NCBI GenBank assembly: GCA_014155875.1
Contig: JACEFZ010004239.1
Coordinates: 182,501-246,500, forward strand
Length of the DNA: 64,000 nt
Direction of reading: 5' to 3'
Origin: Cepaea nemoralis
Lineage: Eukaryota; Mollusca; Gastropoda; Stylommatophora; Helicidae
The notes beneath the pieces were generated by a model that ran no database searches, was not told the DNA's origin, and saw nothing but the letters and a program-made list of their open reading frames with translations. Below, one piece after another: positions 1-10,061 of this stretch. Position 1 is the stretch's first letter. Each line of letters starts with the position of its first letter. Made by a program: the position numbers and the translations under genes.

Positions 1-382
1 GTTCTCAACCGGTGGGGAATTCCCCCCCCCCTCCGGGGGAGGGGGGAATTTTAGGGTTTCCAGGGAGGGGGGAGGTATGAAGACCATTTCAAGATCGCGT
101 TTATACAAGAACTGATTACTTCATATTGTTTTTCCCTTCATACTTTACAGTTATGTACGTCTCATCCTTCTAAAATTCATTTTATAAAGTAAGTAGACCC
201 ACAAATCATGTTTTATGTAGATGCCTAGACTTGATTTAGTATATGCTATTAAATTTACCTTCCATTTTTACGTATACTGTGTAGAGGTGGGGGATTTTTA
301 GATAGGAAATATGAAAGGGGGGAATGACGTTCTGAAAATATGGCGAAGGGGGGCACGGGCCAAAAAAGGTTGAGAACCACTG
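1..382 (-). mobile_element. hAT-type MITE, copy 1 (cut by the window edge)
   Basis: This is a short non-autonomous DNA transposon with no coding capacity. The right end is a terminal inverted repeat, GGTTGAGAACCACTG, ending at 382. The left end begins inside the matching repeat (GTTCTCAACC), so about five bases lie outside the window. Read on the minus strand it aligns along its whole length with the copy at 4891-5283, including a T-run after the terminus, the ACACAGTATAC core and the C/G-rich far end. The CAGTGGTTCTCAACC terminus is typical of hAT-superfamily MITEs. The expected 8-bp target duplication (TGCTACAG at 383-390) cannot be checked because its partner is off the window. Confidence 0.8.
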
Positions 383-1334
383 TGCTACAGAATACATATG
401 TCCAAGCTGGTCTTACAGGCATCACGTAGATGACACCATACAGATGCTGTCGTGATTCAGCAGCACTTCTAGCAATCACAACTGCCCACCTTGAGCGAAG
501 GCTGTGAAATCCCTTCCTCCAGCTCTTGGGCTTTTCAGTCAGAGGTTGTTGTTAAGGAACATTCACATTGTCTGGAACACTCGTTGACAGATTAGAGTGC
601 CTCCAGAATAAATACTTGCCACAATGCGGCACATGTTTGGCCTGCCCACAAGATCATGGACGCATGTGCTCCAACCAAAGATTGCATACAAGAGACAGCT
701 GATTATGGCCAGTCTGCACACAGAATTATTTAAGTGATAAGGAAGCGGGCGCGTTACCGAAGGTGATAGCAAACTGGGCTGACAATATCATAATCATGGC
801 ACTGGCCGAGGGTTTGGCTCTTGGGCTCTTCTTCTTCTTCTTCGTTCATCCGGAGTTTTTTTTTCGGATGTGATTGCGTTGTGCCTGTTTACAGCAGAGC
901 TGCGTTCTTGCGCCGTTAGGCCGACACATCCGACTTCTGCGGGCATTTGTTGACCGGGTTAACCTTCCCGGGCTCTTGGGCTCGTCGCTCGCGAAAGTGA
1001 AGGAAAGATTGGCCCCTGTGCGCTGAGACAATATAACAGTTGAAATATATAGCCTGTCCATGTCGTTATTTAAATGCCTGAGATAAAATAATATTCCTGT
1101 TCCAAGGCTCAAATGGATTATTTTGTGTCAATATTGCATGTCCTTTTACAGTACGTTGCAAGCAACCCCAGCCTATATTGATGTTCGTGGTTTCCCATGC
1201 AATTTACGTTCAGTAGCAGAGGTCTGCGTGGCCGCGGAGTTTAATATGCTTGCGCGTAAACTTCCGGTGCGCTGACGTCGGAGTATACGGTTAATCCCCT
1301 ACACCGGTCCGTTGGACTTAACGCTGAATTCTCG
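383..1334. other. No recognisable gene
   Basis: The short reading frames here show no recognisable protein. A short (TTC)n tract lies near 827-846, next to GTTCATCCGGAG. The phrase CTTGGGCTC occurs twice, near 811 and 970. Nothing else can be supported. Confidence 0.5.
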
Positions 1335-1425
1335 TTCAGAAATCAATGGCATACTACTGAACGTAAAATTGCCTATTCAAGCAGACTGAAGTTGGAGTGA
1401 TGGCAGCTACCTGCACAGGACGTAC
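1335..1425 (+). mobile_element. SINE-A fragment, 3' half
   Basis: This is a decayed 3' half of the tRNA-derived SINE family that recurs in the window (full copies at 27327-27574 and 50308-50546). The diagnostic words are TTCAGAAATCAATGGCA, CTACTGAACGTAAAATT and GCCTATTCAAGCAG. The tRNA-like head is not recognisable upstream. Confidence 0.6.
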
Positions 1426-1999
1426 GATATTTCATTTGTTATTCCACTCTGAAGGAGAAGTCAGCATTTCATTTCACCTGACCCATCTGTGAAATCGATC
1501 CTCTACGTCACCGTAGGCAGAGAAAGTTTCAGTGGGAGCGCTTCAGATGTCTCGACCGCGCCGACTTTTTGATAACCCTGACTAATTACGGCACCTATAT
1601 AACTGTCTAGTTGGCCGTGCGTCGAAGTGCGATTGCTCCTTCAGGTAGGCGGTGACGTCATTTGTTCTAATCATAATAAGTAAACAATGTTAACTACCAC
1701 CTGCACTAACGGGCCTCATGGCAGTAGGTTAAAGTGGGGATCTTCTCCAAGGTAGGTGCTGACACTGCTGTGGAAACAAATGACCAATAAGAAACTTCAA
1801 CATCAAATACCAACATTCTTTACCAGCTTTACTAGGGGGCGCTGGCGCGCAAATTTTAGCTCATCAGATACATATTTTTGGCCCAGTGCCTTACCAGATA
1901 TATCGACAAAATGTAGATGATAGAGACACGGCCATTGCCCCACACTAGCAGCTGTCAAAGTAGAATGTTTAAAAGCACTCATTTTAGAATGAAATTGGA
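1426..1999. other. No recognisable gene
   Basis: I see no reading frame, RNA gene or repeat that I can name in this stretch. Confidence 0.5.
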
Positions 2000-2230
2000 C
2001 AACGTGTAATGTTTATTATCGATATAGGGAAATGTGACGAAGGCCAGTGTTTTTTATTGTCTTATGACACTCCATATACTGGAGGTAAATGTGACGAGCT
2101 AGCATGTTTACTATCGGCACTTCATATCTTAGAGGGACATGTGACGAAGCAGTGCGTCTGTTAAGAGCACTTCATATCTGAGAAGGAAATGTGACGACGT
2201 AGCGTGTTTGTTATCGACAGTTCATATCAT
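2000..2230. repeat. 50-bp minisatellite, about 4 copies
   Basis: The word ATGTGACGA recurs at about 2032, 2089, 2139 and 2189, so the later units have a 50-bp period. Units share ACTTCATATCT and a GTTATCG/CTATCG phrase. The copies are diverged. The array runs directly into the LINE fragment that follows. Confidence 0.7.
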
Positions 2231-2299
2231 GGCTTTGGTTGTCATCCATTCATCAATCTCAAGACCCCGCACCGTAGTAAATCTATTATCCTGGTGATG

Positions 2300-2848
2300 C
2301 AGATTTCATTTATAACATTAGACGGAAGATGTACAACAGAGATTAAAAGCAGAATAGGGCAAGCAAAAGCCGCATTTCAGAAAATGAAGAGTATCTTATG
2401 CAATAAGTCACTATCACTGAATGTAAGAAAGAGAGTGCTGAAATGCTATGTAGAACCAGTTTTGCTGTATGGCTGTGAATCTTGGAATGTAAATGAACAA
2501 ATTAAGAAATTAGAAGCAACAGAGATGTGGTTCCTGAGACGAATGTTGCGAATTCCTTGGACTGCCAGACTAACTAACAACGACTGCCTGAAACAGGCTA
2601 ATGAAACTAGAACATTATATACAACAATAAGAAAGAGACAAACATCTTTCTTCGGTCATGTGATGAGAAGAGAGGCATTGGAGAGCATCGTGACAACTGG
2701 AAATATCGAGGGGAAGTGAGGGAGAGGCAGACCAAGAGAAAAGATGAGTGGATTGAGACAGTGGCATGGAGGAATATCAGCAGCAGAGTTGATCCAGAAA
2801 ACCAAAGACCGAGATCTATGGAGAGCCATGAACGCCTACGCCAGCTGA
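2300..2848 (+). pseudogene. LINE C-terminus (EN-RT type), frameshifted relic
   Basis: This is the C-terminal, post-catalytic part of a non-LTR retrotransposon reverse transcriptase protein. From about 2318 one frame reads ITLDGRCTTEIKSRIGQAK, then VEPVLLYGCESW and a MLRIPWTARLTN stretch, the usual tail of endonuclease/RT LINEs that lack RNase H. A stop and frameshift near 2717 interrupt it. In the next frame it continues GRGRPREKMSG, KDRDLWRAMNAYAS and then a stop at 2846-2848, the natural end of such proteins. The catalytic RT motifs and endonuclease are missing, so the copy is 5'-truncated and dead. Related C-terminal sequence occurs at 53750-54100. Confidence 0.85.
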
Positions 2849-3001
2849 CAGAGCACTTGATGATGATGACAGATTTCAGTGGTAAGGAGAAAACTAATAG
2901 TTAGAATTCTAACCGACTGTTATTGGCTATCTTCATAAAGGTAAGGGACAATTCTAAACGCATCCCAAGACCGGCTGTTGGAAAACAACGCCTCCGTTGC
3001 T

Positions 3002-3004
<3 letters not shown>

Positions 3005-3097
<93 letters not shown>
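3005..3097. repeat. (CT)n microsatellite
   Basis: A near-perfect CT dinucleotide run of about 93 bp. Its long Leu-Ser and Arg-Glu reading frames are artefacts. Confidence 0.98.
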
Positions 3098-3100
<3 letters not shown>

Positions 3101-3339
3101 TGTCCATCACGTGTGATAAAAACCACTCCTTTCATCCGTCACGAGGTCGTGTCACGTAGTTTCTAGGTCCGGAGTGCCCCAATAAAAACAAAAACAAAGA
3201 CAATAATAATGGTAAATTATCTCGAACGACAACTAGCCAAAAAACATTCCCATATGTGTGGCACGTTACACCTTCCTTGCGTATTTATAATGCCCATGTT
3301 AAATATTGCCTCAGTGAGCCATGTATTAATGATTATTTT

Positions 3340-3519
3340 CATGCGTTTTAATGCTTATTGTTCTTTCGTTGTCAAAGATTTGCTTCATAAGAGATGTTGA
3401 ATGAAAGAATGTTTGAGAGGAAATAGAAAATAAGGGCAGAATGTTAGACGGGCCTTCGTGCCCAATTCTAAACCCTTTGAAAATAAAGATTTTCGTTCGT
3501 TCGTTCGTTCGTTCGTTCG
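3340..3519 (+). mobile_element. 3' end of a retroposon with (TTCG)n tail, copy 1
   Basis: The segment ends with GACGGGCC, then ACCCTTTGAAAATAAAG and a (TTCG)n run at 3492-3519. The same series, in the same order and orientation, occurs at 31000-31133. AATAAA at 3482-3487 sits just before the tail, as expected for a transcript-derived insertion with a microsatellite-like 3' terminus. No coding sequence is attached, so the parent family cannot be named. Confidence 0.65.
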
Positions 3520-3766
3520 ATGCAGGCCAGGAAATATCTTGAATAGTGGAGGGAATGGAATACTCTCTGTAGGTCCTTTAATCGGGTCTTCTTTCTAGCT
3601 TGTCTCCACTGTTCAGCCATCGTATTTCTGGATGCCTTGCAAATCACTGCGCCTGCCCGAATGGATGCATGTCAAGTGATCCGGTCTTGTGTCACAGCAT
3701 CCTGAGTATGGATGATTGTGACGAAGCTGGTGATGGTGACGACGATGATAATCCTCTGTGATGTAA

Positions 3767-4785
3767 TAGTTAGTTAGTTAGTTAGTTAGTCGACAGATCA
3801 TCCTCGTTGCACATCGGACCATTCAGTCCATAAGTGCTCGGATCCCCTCCTCAGCAAATCCCGCAGCGTGTAGCGGCTAACGACGCCAGTTCTGTGTTGG
3901 TTTATCAATCTTCTTTGGCTTCCTGCGTAGTGTTCTTGTTTGGCCACCCCTCTTTTAATTTGCTGCTCTCGCAGTCTGGCCATTGTTGTAGATTCACAGT
4001 CATCACTTGGTTCTTGCAAAAGTCTCACTTCTCGTAGAGCATTCAGAATGTCAGCCTGGTCCATGGCGCGTCCGCCCTCAACAGTAGCCTCACATGCGAG
4101 CTTGTCAGCCCGCTCATTTCCTTGTACTCCCGCATGCCCTGGCACGAAGATGAAACTAATCTTTGCCAGCCGAGACCGCTTCAGAGGCAGCAACCATTCT
4201 CTTCGGATCGATCCCTCCTCTATCCTCTTGATCATGTTCATTGAGTCGCTAAGGAAACAAGCCCTAGTGAATGTCTGTGTCTCGAGCCATGTTATTGCTT
4301 TACTTAATGCCATGACTTCCATGGTCAGGCTACTTGTGGTTTCAGTGAAAGCACCAGAGTCCTCCTTCACAATTCTCCCTCCGGCCCGAGCTGTAAAGGC
4401 CCATGAGCTTCTCACATGTCGGATGACCGACCCATCTGTGTAGATGACCGCGTCACTGTCTAGCGAATTCTCGAAAATCAACGCTTGTACTTCAGCCTCA
4501 ACAGCAGCCGGATTTTCTTGTCTGCATTTTCTATCTAGTTGGATGCAAACTGAAAAGGATGTGCAGAAGTCTGTTGGCACTTGCACCCACTCCTCGCCAG
4601 GTTCTAAGTCCTCAAGTGAACACACCTGTTGAAGAATGTCCTCGGCTTGACCCATCCACGACCGTCCTCTTTTTAACCTGCTGCCCTTCACCTTCCTAAT
4701 TTCACTATGCAGTGGATGCTGTGTGTTTGCGTTAATTCTGAGGTAGGCGCGTGCCCTGCAAACTTGCATTCTCTCTTCAATGTAA
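3767..4785 (-). pseudogene. LINE 3' end with RNase H domain (I/Nimb-like), LINE-N copy 1
   Basis: This is a 5'-truncated copy of a non-LTR retrotransposon ORF2 that keeps an open 323-codon frame (4769 to 3798). It begins after the RT active site (RARAYLRINANTQHPLH) and includes a complete RNase H domain. The four catalytic carboxylates are visible: D112 in YTDGS, E151 in TMEVMA, D175 in LSDS and D222 in GHAGVQGNERAD. The frame ends close to a terminal (TAAC)n tail, seen as TTAG repeats at 3767-3790, which is how I-clade LINEs end. Homologous pieces lie at 6406-6830, 51541-52210 and 62776-63947. With no RT core or endonuclease it cannot move by itself. Confidence 0.9.
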
Positions 4786-4882
4786 TAGATAAATGTGTAG
4801 ACTCATATACAAACTGTTCAATAAAAGTCTTTGTTGGAGTGAGGATAACCCGAGCAAAAGCTCTTCTACAGATGACGGTATA

Positions 4883-4890
4883 CACTAGAC
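4883..4890. repeat. 8-bp target-site duplication of MITE copy 2, left
   Basis: CACTAGAC here matches CACTAGAT at 5284-5291 with one mismatch. An 8-bp duplication is the hAT length. Confidence 0.75.
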
Positions 4891-5283
4891 CAGTGTTCTC
4901 AACCTTTTTTGGCCCATGCACCCCTTTACCATATGTTCAGAATCTCAACCCCCCCCCCCCTCCCCTTTTTTTTCGAATTACCTCCCTATAAATCCCCCTA
5001 ACCCCTACACAGTATACATAAAAATGGAAGCTAAATTTAATAACACATACTAGAACAAGTCTAGACATCTACATAAAACGTGATTTGCGAGTCTACTTAC
5101 GTTATAAAACGAATTTCATTAGAGCGAGAAGTACAGAACTGTAAAATTTAGAGGGAAAAACAATATCAAGTAACCGGTTCTTGTATTAAAGCGATTTTGA
5201 AATAATCTTAATTCCCCCCTGGAAACCCTGAAATTTCCCCTTGGGGAGGGGGGGGGGGATTCCCCACCGGTTGAGAACCACTG
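4891..5283 (+). mobile_element. hAT-type MITE, copy 2 (complete)
   Basis: A 393-bp non-autonomous element. It starts CAGTGTTCTCAACC and ends GGTTGAGAACCACTG, so the terminal inverted repeats match except for one missing G at the left. An 8-bp target duplication flanks it (4883-4890 and 5284-5291). The interior is homologous to copy 1 at 1-382 in the opposite orientation. Both ends are rich in C or G homopolymers. There is no transposase; a hAT enzyme from elsewhere would have moved it. Confidence 0.88.
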
Positions 5284-5469
5284 CACTAGATAGTTTTTGA
5301 CACATCAGTTGTTCCTCATTTAATGTAAAATCATCATCATGAGCCATTCCGGTTGGCGTGAGGGGTGGGGTGTGAGGGGGTGACATAGTTCGCCATTTCA
5401 CACGATTTTCAGAGTCTTGGACAAGCTCTGTGTTCTTGTCATGATTTAGAAGGCATCTGTCAGAAAGAC

Positions 5470-5610
5470 CGTCTGTCATAGCTTTCCTTCTTGGCAATGA
5501 CCATACTGGTCGGTGGCCCTACCCAATATCTTTACACAGAAATCATGCGCCTGCTGTCACGAACGTGAGACCATAATCATAAATTATCCGTCGGCTGCTC
5601 TCTATGTCAA
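5470..5610 (+). repeat. Interspersed repeat family D, copy 1
   Basis: The words GGCAATGACCATACTGG, GAGACCATAA and GTCGGCTGC occur in the same order here and at 31285-31410, with moderate divergence. It resembles the internal body of a SINE, but no tRNA-like head is visible. Confidence 0.55.
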
Positions 5611-5611
5611 T

Positions 5612-6099
5612 ATATCACCGCTAAAAATCTTGGTAGGGAGGGGGTCGGCTAAACGGGTTTTCCACCTTGCACAAGGGTGCCCGCAGGCTAGAGGAGGGAA
5701 AGCCTTACATCTCCTTTGATAAGGGATCCGACTTAGCCTGCCACCCATATAACGTAAACAAGAAATGACAAAAATAAATACACTGTAAGGCATCATCAGG
5801 TAAAATACATACAGCTGAATCAACAGCATAAACCCGAACTTAATCAGAGATGCGTCTCCGAATTATAACTCCGCAGGATCCAGCAGGAAATTCCTGTAAA
5901 AACTGTTGGCACGAGATATGAACTGTAGAACCACTCTCTTCCCTGACAGCCGTGAGTTGTGTTGGAGAGTGAGGGTTAGGGTGGGGCGGGAGGGCAGTAT
6001 TGGTTTCCTGGAGCCAGTCGTAACGAGCAAAAACAGCAACCTATTATAATAAATATTTAGCAACATTCTCCCTCAAGATGTCATCACATATCTCATCTC
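5612..6099. other. No recognisable gene
   Basis: The short frames here match no family I recognise. Confidence 0.45.
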
Positions 6100-6330
6100 A
6101 CTATCTTTCATTGATTGTGTCTCTCTATATAAGGCAGGCGCTGTCTTGGCTGTTTCTCTGTCACTAATTGCGAGTGTCTTTCGGCATAAAACGTCATCGG
6201 GTATATCATCTTTCTATCACTAATTGCTTGCGTCATTTAGGGCAAAACGTTATCAAATAATCACATCGCTATCACTAATCGATTGTGTCTTTCAGCACAA
6301 AGACAATCTCTTTATCTCTATATCACTTTA
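6100..6330. repeat. Degenerate minisatellite of about 55 bp
   Basis: The phrase CTATCACTAAT(T/C)G with a following GTGTC/GCGTC and CTTTC(G/A)GCA recurs about every 55 bp, near 6160, 6214 and 6269, with an older unit upstream. The copies are strongly diverged. The array abuts the (CT)n tract. Confidence 0.5.

Positions 6331-6333
<3 letters not shown>

Positions 6334-6407
<74 letters not shown>
6334..6407. repeat. (CT)n microsatellite
   Basis: About 74 bp of CT repeat, directly followed by RNase H coding remains. Confidence 0.97.
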
Positions 6408-6410
<3 letters not shown>

Positions 6411-6830
6411 GGCGTTTACGGTTCAGGTAGGAGAGAGAACTGTCAGAGAAGTCAGGTGTATTCCTCTTGACAACAAATACCTGACTATAGAGATCATGAC
6501 AGCAACTAAAGCACAGACTGGCTGGAGACGCAGACATGCTTTCTCTGTGGCTGGGTGAGTAAGCTCAGGAAGATCCAGATTAGCCGAGCTTAAAGACAGT
6601 GGGTGGAGTCTTTGAGGAGGTCAAGGCTGTTCGACATCAACGTCATTTTGTGCCAGGCCATGCGGTCGTACAGGCAAATGAACAAGTGGATAAGCTTGAG
6701 AGTCAGGCCACTGCGGGAAGGCGGGTGGGCGATTTACCGGACTGGTACAGCGAACACCCTTAGAGAGGCGGAACGAGTAAACGAATCAAGTCATGACTGG
6801 TAGTTCAGCATGACTGAATGGATAACATCC
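6406..6830 (+). pseudogene. Decayed LINE-N RNase H fragment
   Basis: This is a heavily decayed RNase H piece of the same lineage as 3767-4785. The reading frame opens with WAFTVQVGERTVRE and continues LTIEIMTATKA, matching WAFTARAGGRIVKE and LTMEVMALSKA of the better copy. Downstream, in other frames, come VESLRRSRLFDI, a broken equivalent of VPGHAGVQGNERADKLA, and NTLREAERVNES. The first catalytic Asp is lost at the (CT)n junction and the SDS motif is unreadable, so it is non-functional. Confidence 0.72.
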
Positions 6831-6889
6831 GGTGTGCTGATGCCAAGGTAAGAGATTCAACCCCTAAACCGAACAGTTGGTGTAAAATG

Positions 6890-6970
6890 TTGACCTTTCG
6901 TCCTTGACTTGGGGGCGTAAACTACAAGTGCCTCTGAAGTCTGAGAGGGTTCGCCTGATGTCGAGAGACG
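6890..6970 (+). repeat. Interspersed repeat family E, copy 1
   Basis: The series GTCCTTGACTTGGGGGC, ACTACAAGTGCCTC and GGTTCGCCTGATG matches 34121-34200 at roughly 80 % by eye. The family is unknown. It lies just 3' of the RNase H relic and might be its 3' flank. Confidence 0.5.
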
Positions 6971-7114
6971 CTGTTAATAGTCTTCAGAAAGTTAAAAATC
7001 TCACGGTAGCTGGAAGTCGCAAAGAGCAGACCTGCATGCACCCGCCCTGGCAAAACTGGGAGGCAAGAAAACCAACCCACGGATAGAGAGAACCCGTGGC
7101 CTTGGATGGAATCT

Positions 7115-7265
7115 GTCTAGAGGCAGCAAACCTGACACAAGTGCATGCCAAAGTCAGACACACTGTCTAGGAGGTAGAAAACCTGAGACAAGTGCATGCC
7201 AAAGTCAGACACACTGTCTAGAGGTAGAAAAACTGAGACAAGTGCATGCCAAAGTCAGAGACAGT
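7115..7265. repeat. 50-bp minisatellite, 3 copies
   Basis: The word AAGTGCATGCCAAAGTCAGA occurs near 7140, 7190 and 7241, a period of 50-51 bp. The copies are nearly identical, which suggests recent amplification. Confidence 0.85.
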
Positions 7266-7369
7266 GTCCTTTGATGTGTTTAAACGGTGTGACGCACTCA
7301 TATCGACCGTGAAACGAAGAAGACTATATCTGTGCGCTGCTATCTGTACATGCCATGACGAATGTGTCA

Positions 7370-7412
7370 CACACATACACATGCGCGCGCGCACACGCAC
7401 ACGCGCACACAC
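7370..7412. repeat. Alternating (CA)/(CG) tract
   Basis: A short purine-pyrimidine alternating run of CACAC, GCGCGCGC and CACACGCAC units at the left edge of the Tc1-like element. Confidence 0.85.
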
Positions 7413-7483
7413 TGTCTATACTGTTCCCAAAAAAAAAAAACGCAACATTATTGCAGTTTCAATTTCAAACTTGTACCAACGTG

Positions 7484-7771
7484 TTATTGACGATGCTGAT
7501 TCACCCACTGCAGTCGGTTCTGGCGATGCCGGTCCTTAAAAACAGGACCTCTGTAGGGTCTTCTGGCCCAAAGACCAGCGTCGTGCAGCCGGTTCCTACC
7601 ACTGAGCAGTATTTTTTTTTTAAATCGCCTCCAAAGGCGACTAATGGTGCTTGTAACCACATTAAATTCTCTGACTACTACACTTTGTGACTGTCCAGCC
7701 TGTAAACGTCCAATGATGATGAGTCGTTGTTCTGTAGTGAGATGAGCCATACTTGCGCATTCAATTTTCAA
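7484..7771 (-). pseudogene. Tc1-like transposase relic
   Basis: This 95-codon frame is the DNA-binding start of a Tc1-family transposase. Residues about 8-47 read MAHLTTEQR, IIIGRLQAGQSQ, VVREFNV and STISRLWRRF, which is the helix-turn-helix pair of these enzymes. It then jumps to GLWARRPYRGPVF and RHRQNRLQWVNQHR, which in full-length proteins lies well downstream, just before the DDE catalytic core. So the second DNA-binding subdomain is deleted and the catalytic core is absent. Its position between matching terminal repeats supports the assignment. Confidence 0.88.
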
Positions 7772-7977
7772 CTGAATTTATTCGAGGATTGTCAATCTTT
7801 TATAGGCATTCAGTAATAGGGTTCATTCAGTAAGTTTCAACTGGATTACCATGAACCTGTCACGAGTTATTGTCAGAAATGTTGTTGTGACCTTGACCTC
7901 TTTCATGACCACACGAATCATGAGATGAGTACAATTCAGGTGACCACGAGAAGTTAATGACCAGATTGACACGGTCG

Positions 7978-8204
7978 ATTTTTGTTGTTGTTGCTTATCC
8001 CTTACAGGACGTGCAGTCAACATCAGCATTTTCAGCTGCTGTTGATGTACTAGGCAAGATTACGCTCAGTAGTTTACCATTACTTTCTGAGCGGCCGGCT
8101 CACATACCCCCTAAGTTACCAACGCGGCGAGAACCGCTACCGATTCTCGCGCAGGTTACGGTACTCACGAGAATATACGGGATTGCGGAGAAAGACGTTT
8201 GACT
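7978..8204 (-). mobile_element. SINE-A copy inside the Tc1-like element
   Basis: Read on the minus strand this has the SINE-A body (CGGCCGCTCAGAAAG, CTACTGAGCGTAATC, GCTGATGTTGACTGC) and a tail rich in AAC units, seen as TTGTTGTTGTTG at 7981-7992. A diverged B box is present. The extreme 5' end, with the A box, is truncated at about 8204. It interrupts the Tc1-like element and is therefore younger than it. Confidence 0.8.
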
Positions 8205-8272
8205 GATATCCAATCAGCGAATATCTTTTATAAAAGTAATACCAAAAATGTTGCGTTTCTTTTTTTTAACAG

Positions 8273-8309
8273 TGTGTGTGTGTGTGTGTGTGTGTGTGGG
8301 GGGGGGGGG
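8273..8309. repeat. (GT)n followed by a G run
   Basis: About 25 bp of GT repeat followed by 12 G. It directly abuts the Tc1-like right terminus. Confidence 0.95.
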
Positions 8310-8950
8310 CTTCGTCCCCACAACAACATGAGCTCAGGTTATAATTTAATAATAATAATAATAATTTGTGTCGAGGCAGTTTCCTGTTATGGGTCAGTGA
8401 TGCGCTAGCGCTATCACAGGCTGTATAGATTGTGGGAAATACCTGAATCAGATTGATACTCGCTGTCATGGGTAACCCACACAAACACCAACTTAAGCAG
8501 GGCGTCAAGCCTTACAAATACTATATCAACAGATATACTGTCTCCTTAATCAAACATGTATGTAAATTGTCACCAGCCTGTTATTGTGTTTTCCCACACA
8601 TGCGTGTATGTGTTTACATTATGCGTGTGTGTGAGTGCTAACGCGAGCTTTCTTTCCAAGCTGCTTAAAAACAGACGAATGTGGACAGTGTGGTATACCG
8701 TACATTCCCACCACAAACCTAATACCACAAAGGGAAAACATAACAATACAATCTTTGAATGGCTGGGCAGGAATGTCACGGTCTCCCCAGTCAGCGAGTA
8801 AAATATTAGGGAAAGGGGCGGGCTCTGAATTCCTAGCGGTGTTAACTACTAGAACCACTACCCTTCATATTTGGACGAGCCACGGTACAGGGGCGGTGGT
8901 TTAACCCTCCAGAGTTCAATCAGGCGGCCGTGACTGATCAATTCCTACAG
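8310..8950. other. No recognisable gene
   Basis: A short (AAT)n run lies at 8348-8364. The rest shows no reading frame with a recognisable product. Confidence 0.5.
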
Positions 8951-8954
8951 GGAC

Positions 8955-9035
8955 TTGGAATGTGTGCGCTAGTCGATAGAGCGCTGTTTTGCTGGTCTGA
9001 ACTTTGGAAATTATGATACCGTGTGGTTGAAATCT
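8955..9035 (+). repeat. Possible decayed tRNA-derived SINE head
   Basis: GCTAGTCGATAGAGCGCTG resembles an A-box region and GTGGTTGAAATC resembles a B-box, 50 bp apart as in tRNA-like promoters. No body or tail can be defined, so the call is weak. Confidence 0.3.
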
Positions 9036-9344
9036 ATAAATTTAGTGCTGACTGCTTTAATAATAGACTTTTATTATTCACGGGACTCCAGATAAATTTA
9101 TGTGGTGCTGTAATGAACCGTACACTATAATTGATGGATGACTACCCCGTAATCTATTATTTAATGGTGATTTTGTGTTATTGGCGGTTTTGTCGATGTA
9201 TTATTCTTTTCATTGCGTAGGGCAGTGATGGATGCGGATCTATTTACTAATTAATTGATTTGGCTACTTTTAGAAAACTGGCATGTCTGTATATAATTAA
9301 ATACATATTCATGCATGAACGGACATAGAGAAACACACACGCGC

Positions 9345-9345
9345 A

Positions 9346-9382
<37 letters not shown>
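9345..9382. repeat. (CA)n microsatellite
   Basis: About 38 bp of CA repeat. Confidence 0.95.
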
Positions 9383-9384
<2 letters not shown>

Positions 9385-9425
9385 TAATACCACCACCATT
9401 TTGTAACTACTAGTGTTTGACTCCT

Positions 9426-9558
9426 ATCCACTACTACTACTACTACTACAACTACTACTACTACTACTACTACTACTATTATTATTATTACTATTACTAT
9501 TACTATTACTAACTACTACTTATATTACCATAACTACTGCAACTACTACTACTACTAC

Positions 9559-9630
<72 letters not shown>

Positions 9631-9632
9631 AT
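9426..9632. repeat. (CTA)n imperfect microsatellite
   Basis: Mostly CTA trinucleotides with ATT and CTATTA interruptions and one TATTACCATAAC break. The poly-Leu and poly-Tyr frames are artefacts. Confidence 0.95.
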
Positions 9633-9635
9633 ACC

Positions 9636-10061
9636 ACCACAACTACTGCAACTACTCCACAATTGCTTCTATTTATCATCCACAACACAGTAGTTTGTCC
9701 TGTGAGAACTCTTCCCACGTAACAGAAAGTCCAAATGCCTCTCTATGATGTGTCCTGGCCCTGTTGCCGCCATGTGTACATTATCCGTCACAGCTTGAAT
9801 CCACCTACCTGTGACCTTCTATGTCTCGCCTTCCCCGGTACACATCCACCCACAGTGATCTGTTCCAGACACTCAGACTTGTTAGATGCTCAACATATTT
9901 CACGTTCCCCAGTTACTGTTTGTCTTTATAACTAAACTGCTTCAATATTTAGTTCTTGTTATATATACTGCATATGTATTATATGTATATATATATTCTA
10001 AAGCACATGTCTGCTTTTCAGCTCACTTATTTAATTTGCAAATTTAACGCTGTAAATAGTC
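9636..10061. other. No recognisable gene
   Basis: Nothing recognisable apart from an AT-rich stretch near 9961-10000. Confidence 0.5.

Larger units (their letters stand above)
7421..8272 (-). mobile_element. Tc1/mariner-type transposon, internally deleted
   Basis: The ends form an inverted repeat. The left terminus reads CTGTTCCC, an A-run, then ACGCAACATTATTG. The right terminus, read on the minus strand, is CTGTTAAAAAAAAG, then AAACGCAACATTTTTGG. A TA dinucleotide precedes the left end at 7419-7420. On the right a (GT)n tract follows directly, so the second TA is not visible. The element contains a transposase relic (7484-7771) and a SINE-A insertion (7978-8204). It cannot encode a working enzyme. 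Confidence 0.78.
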
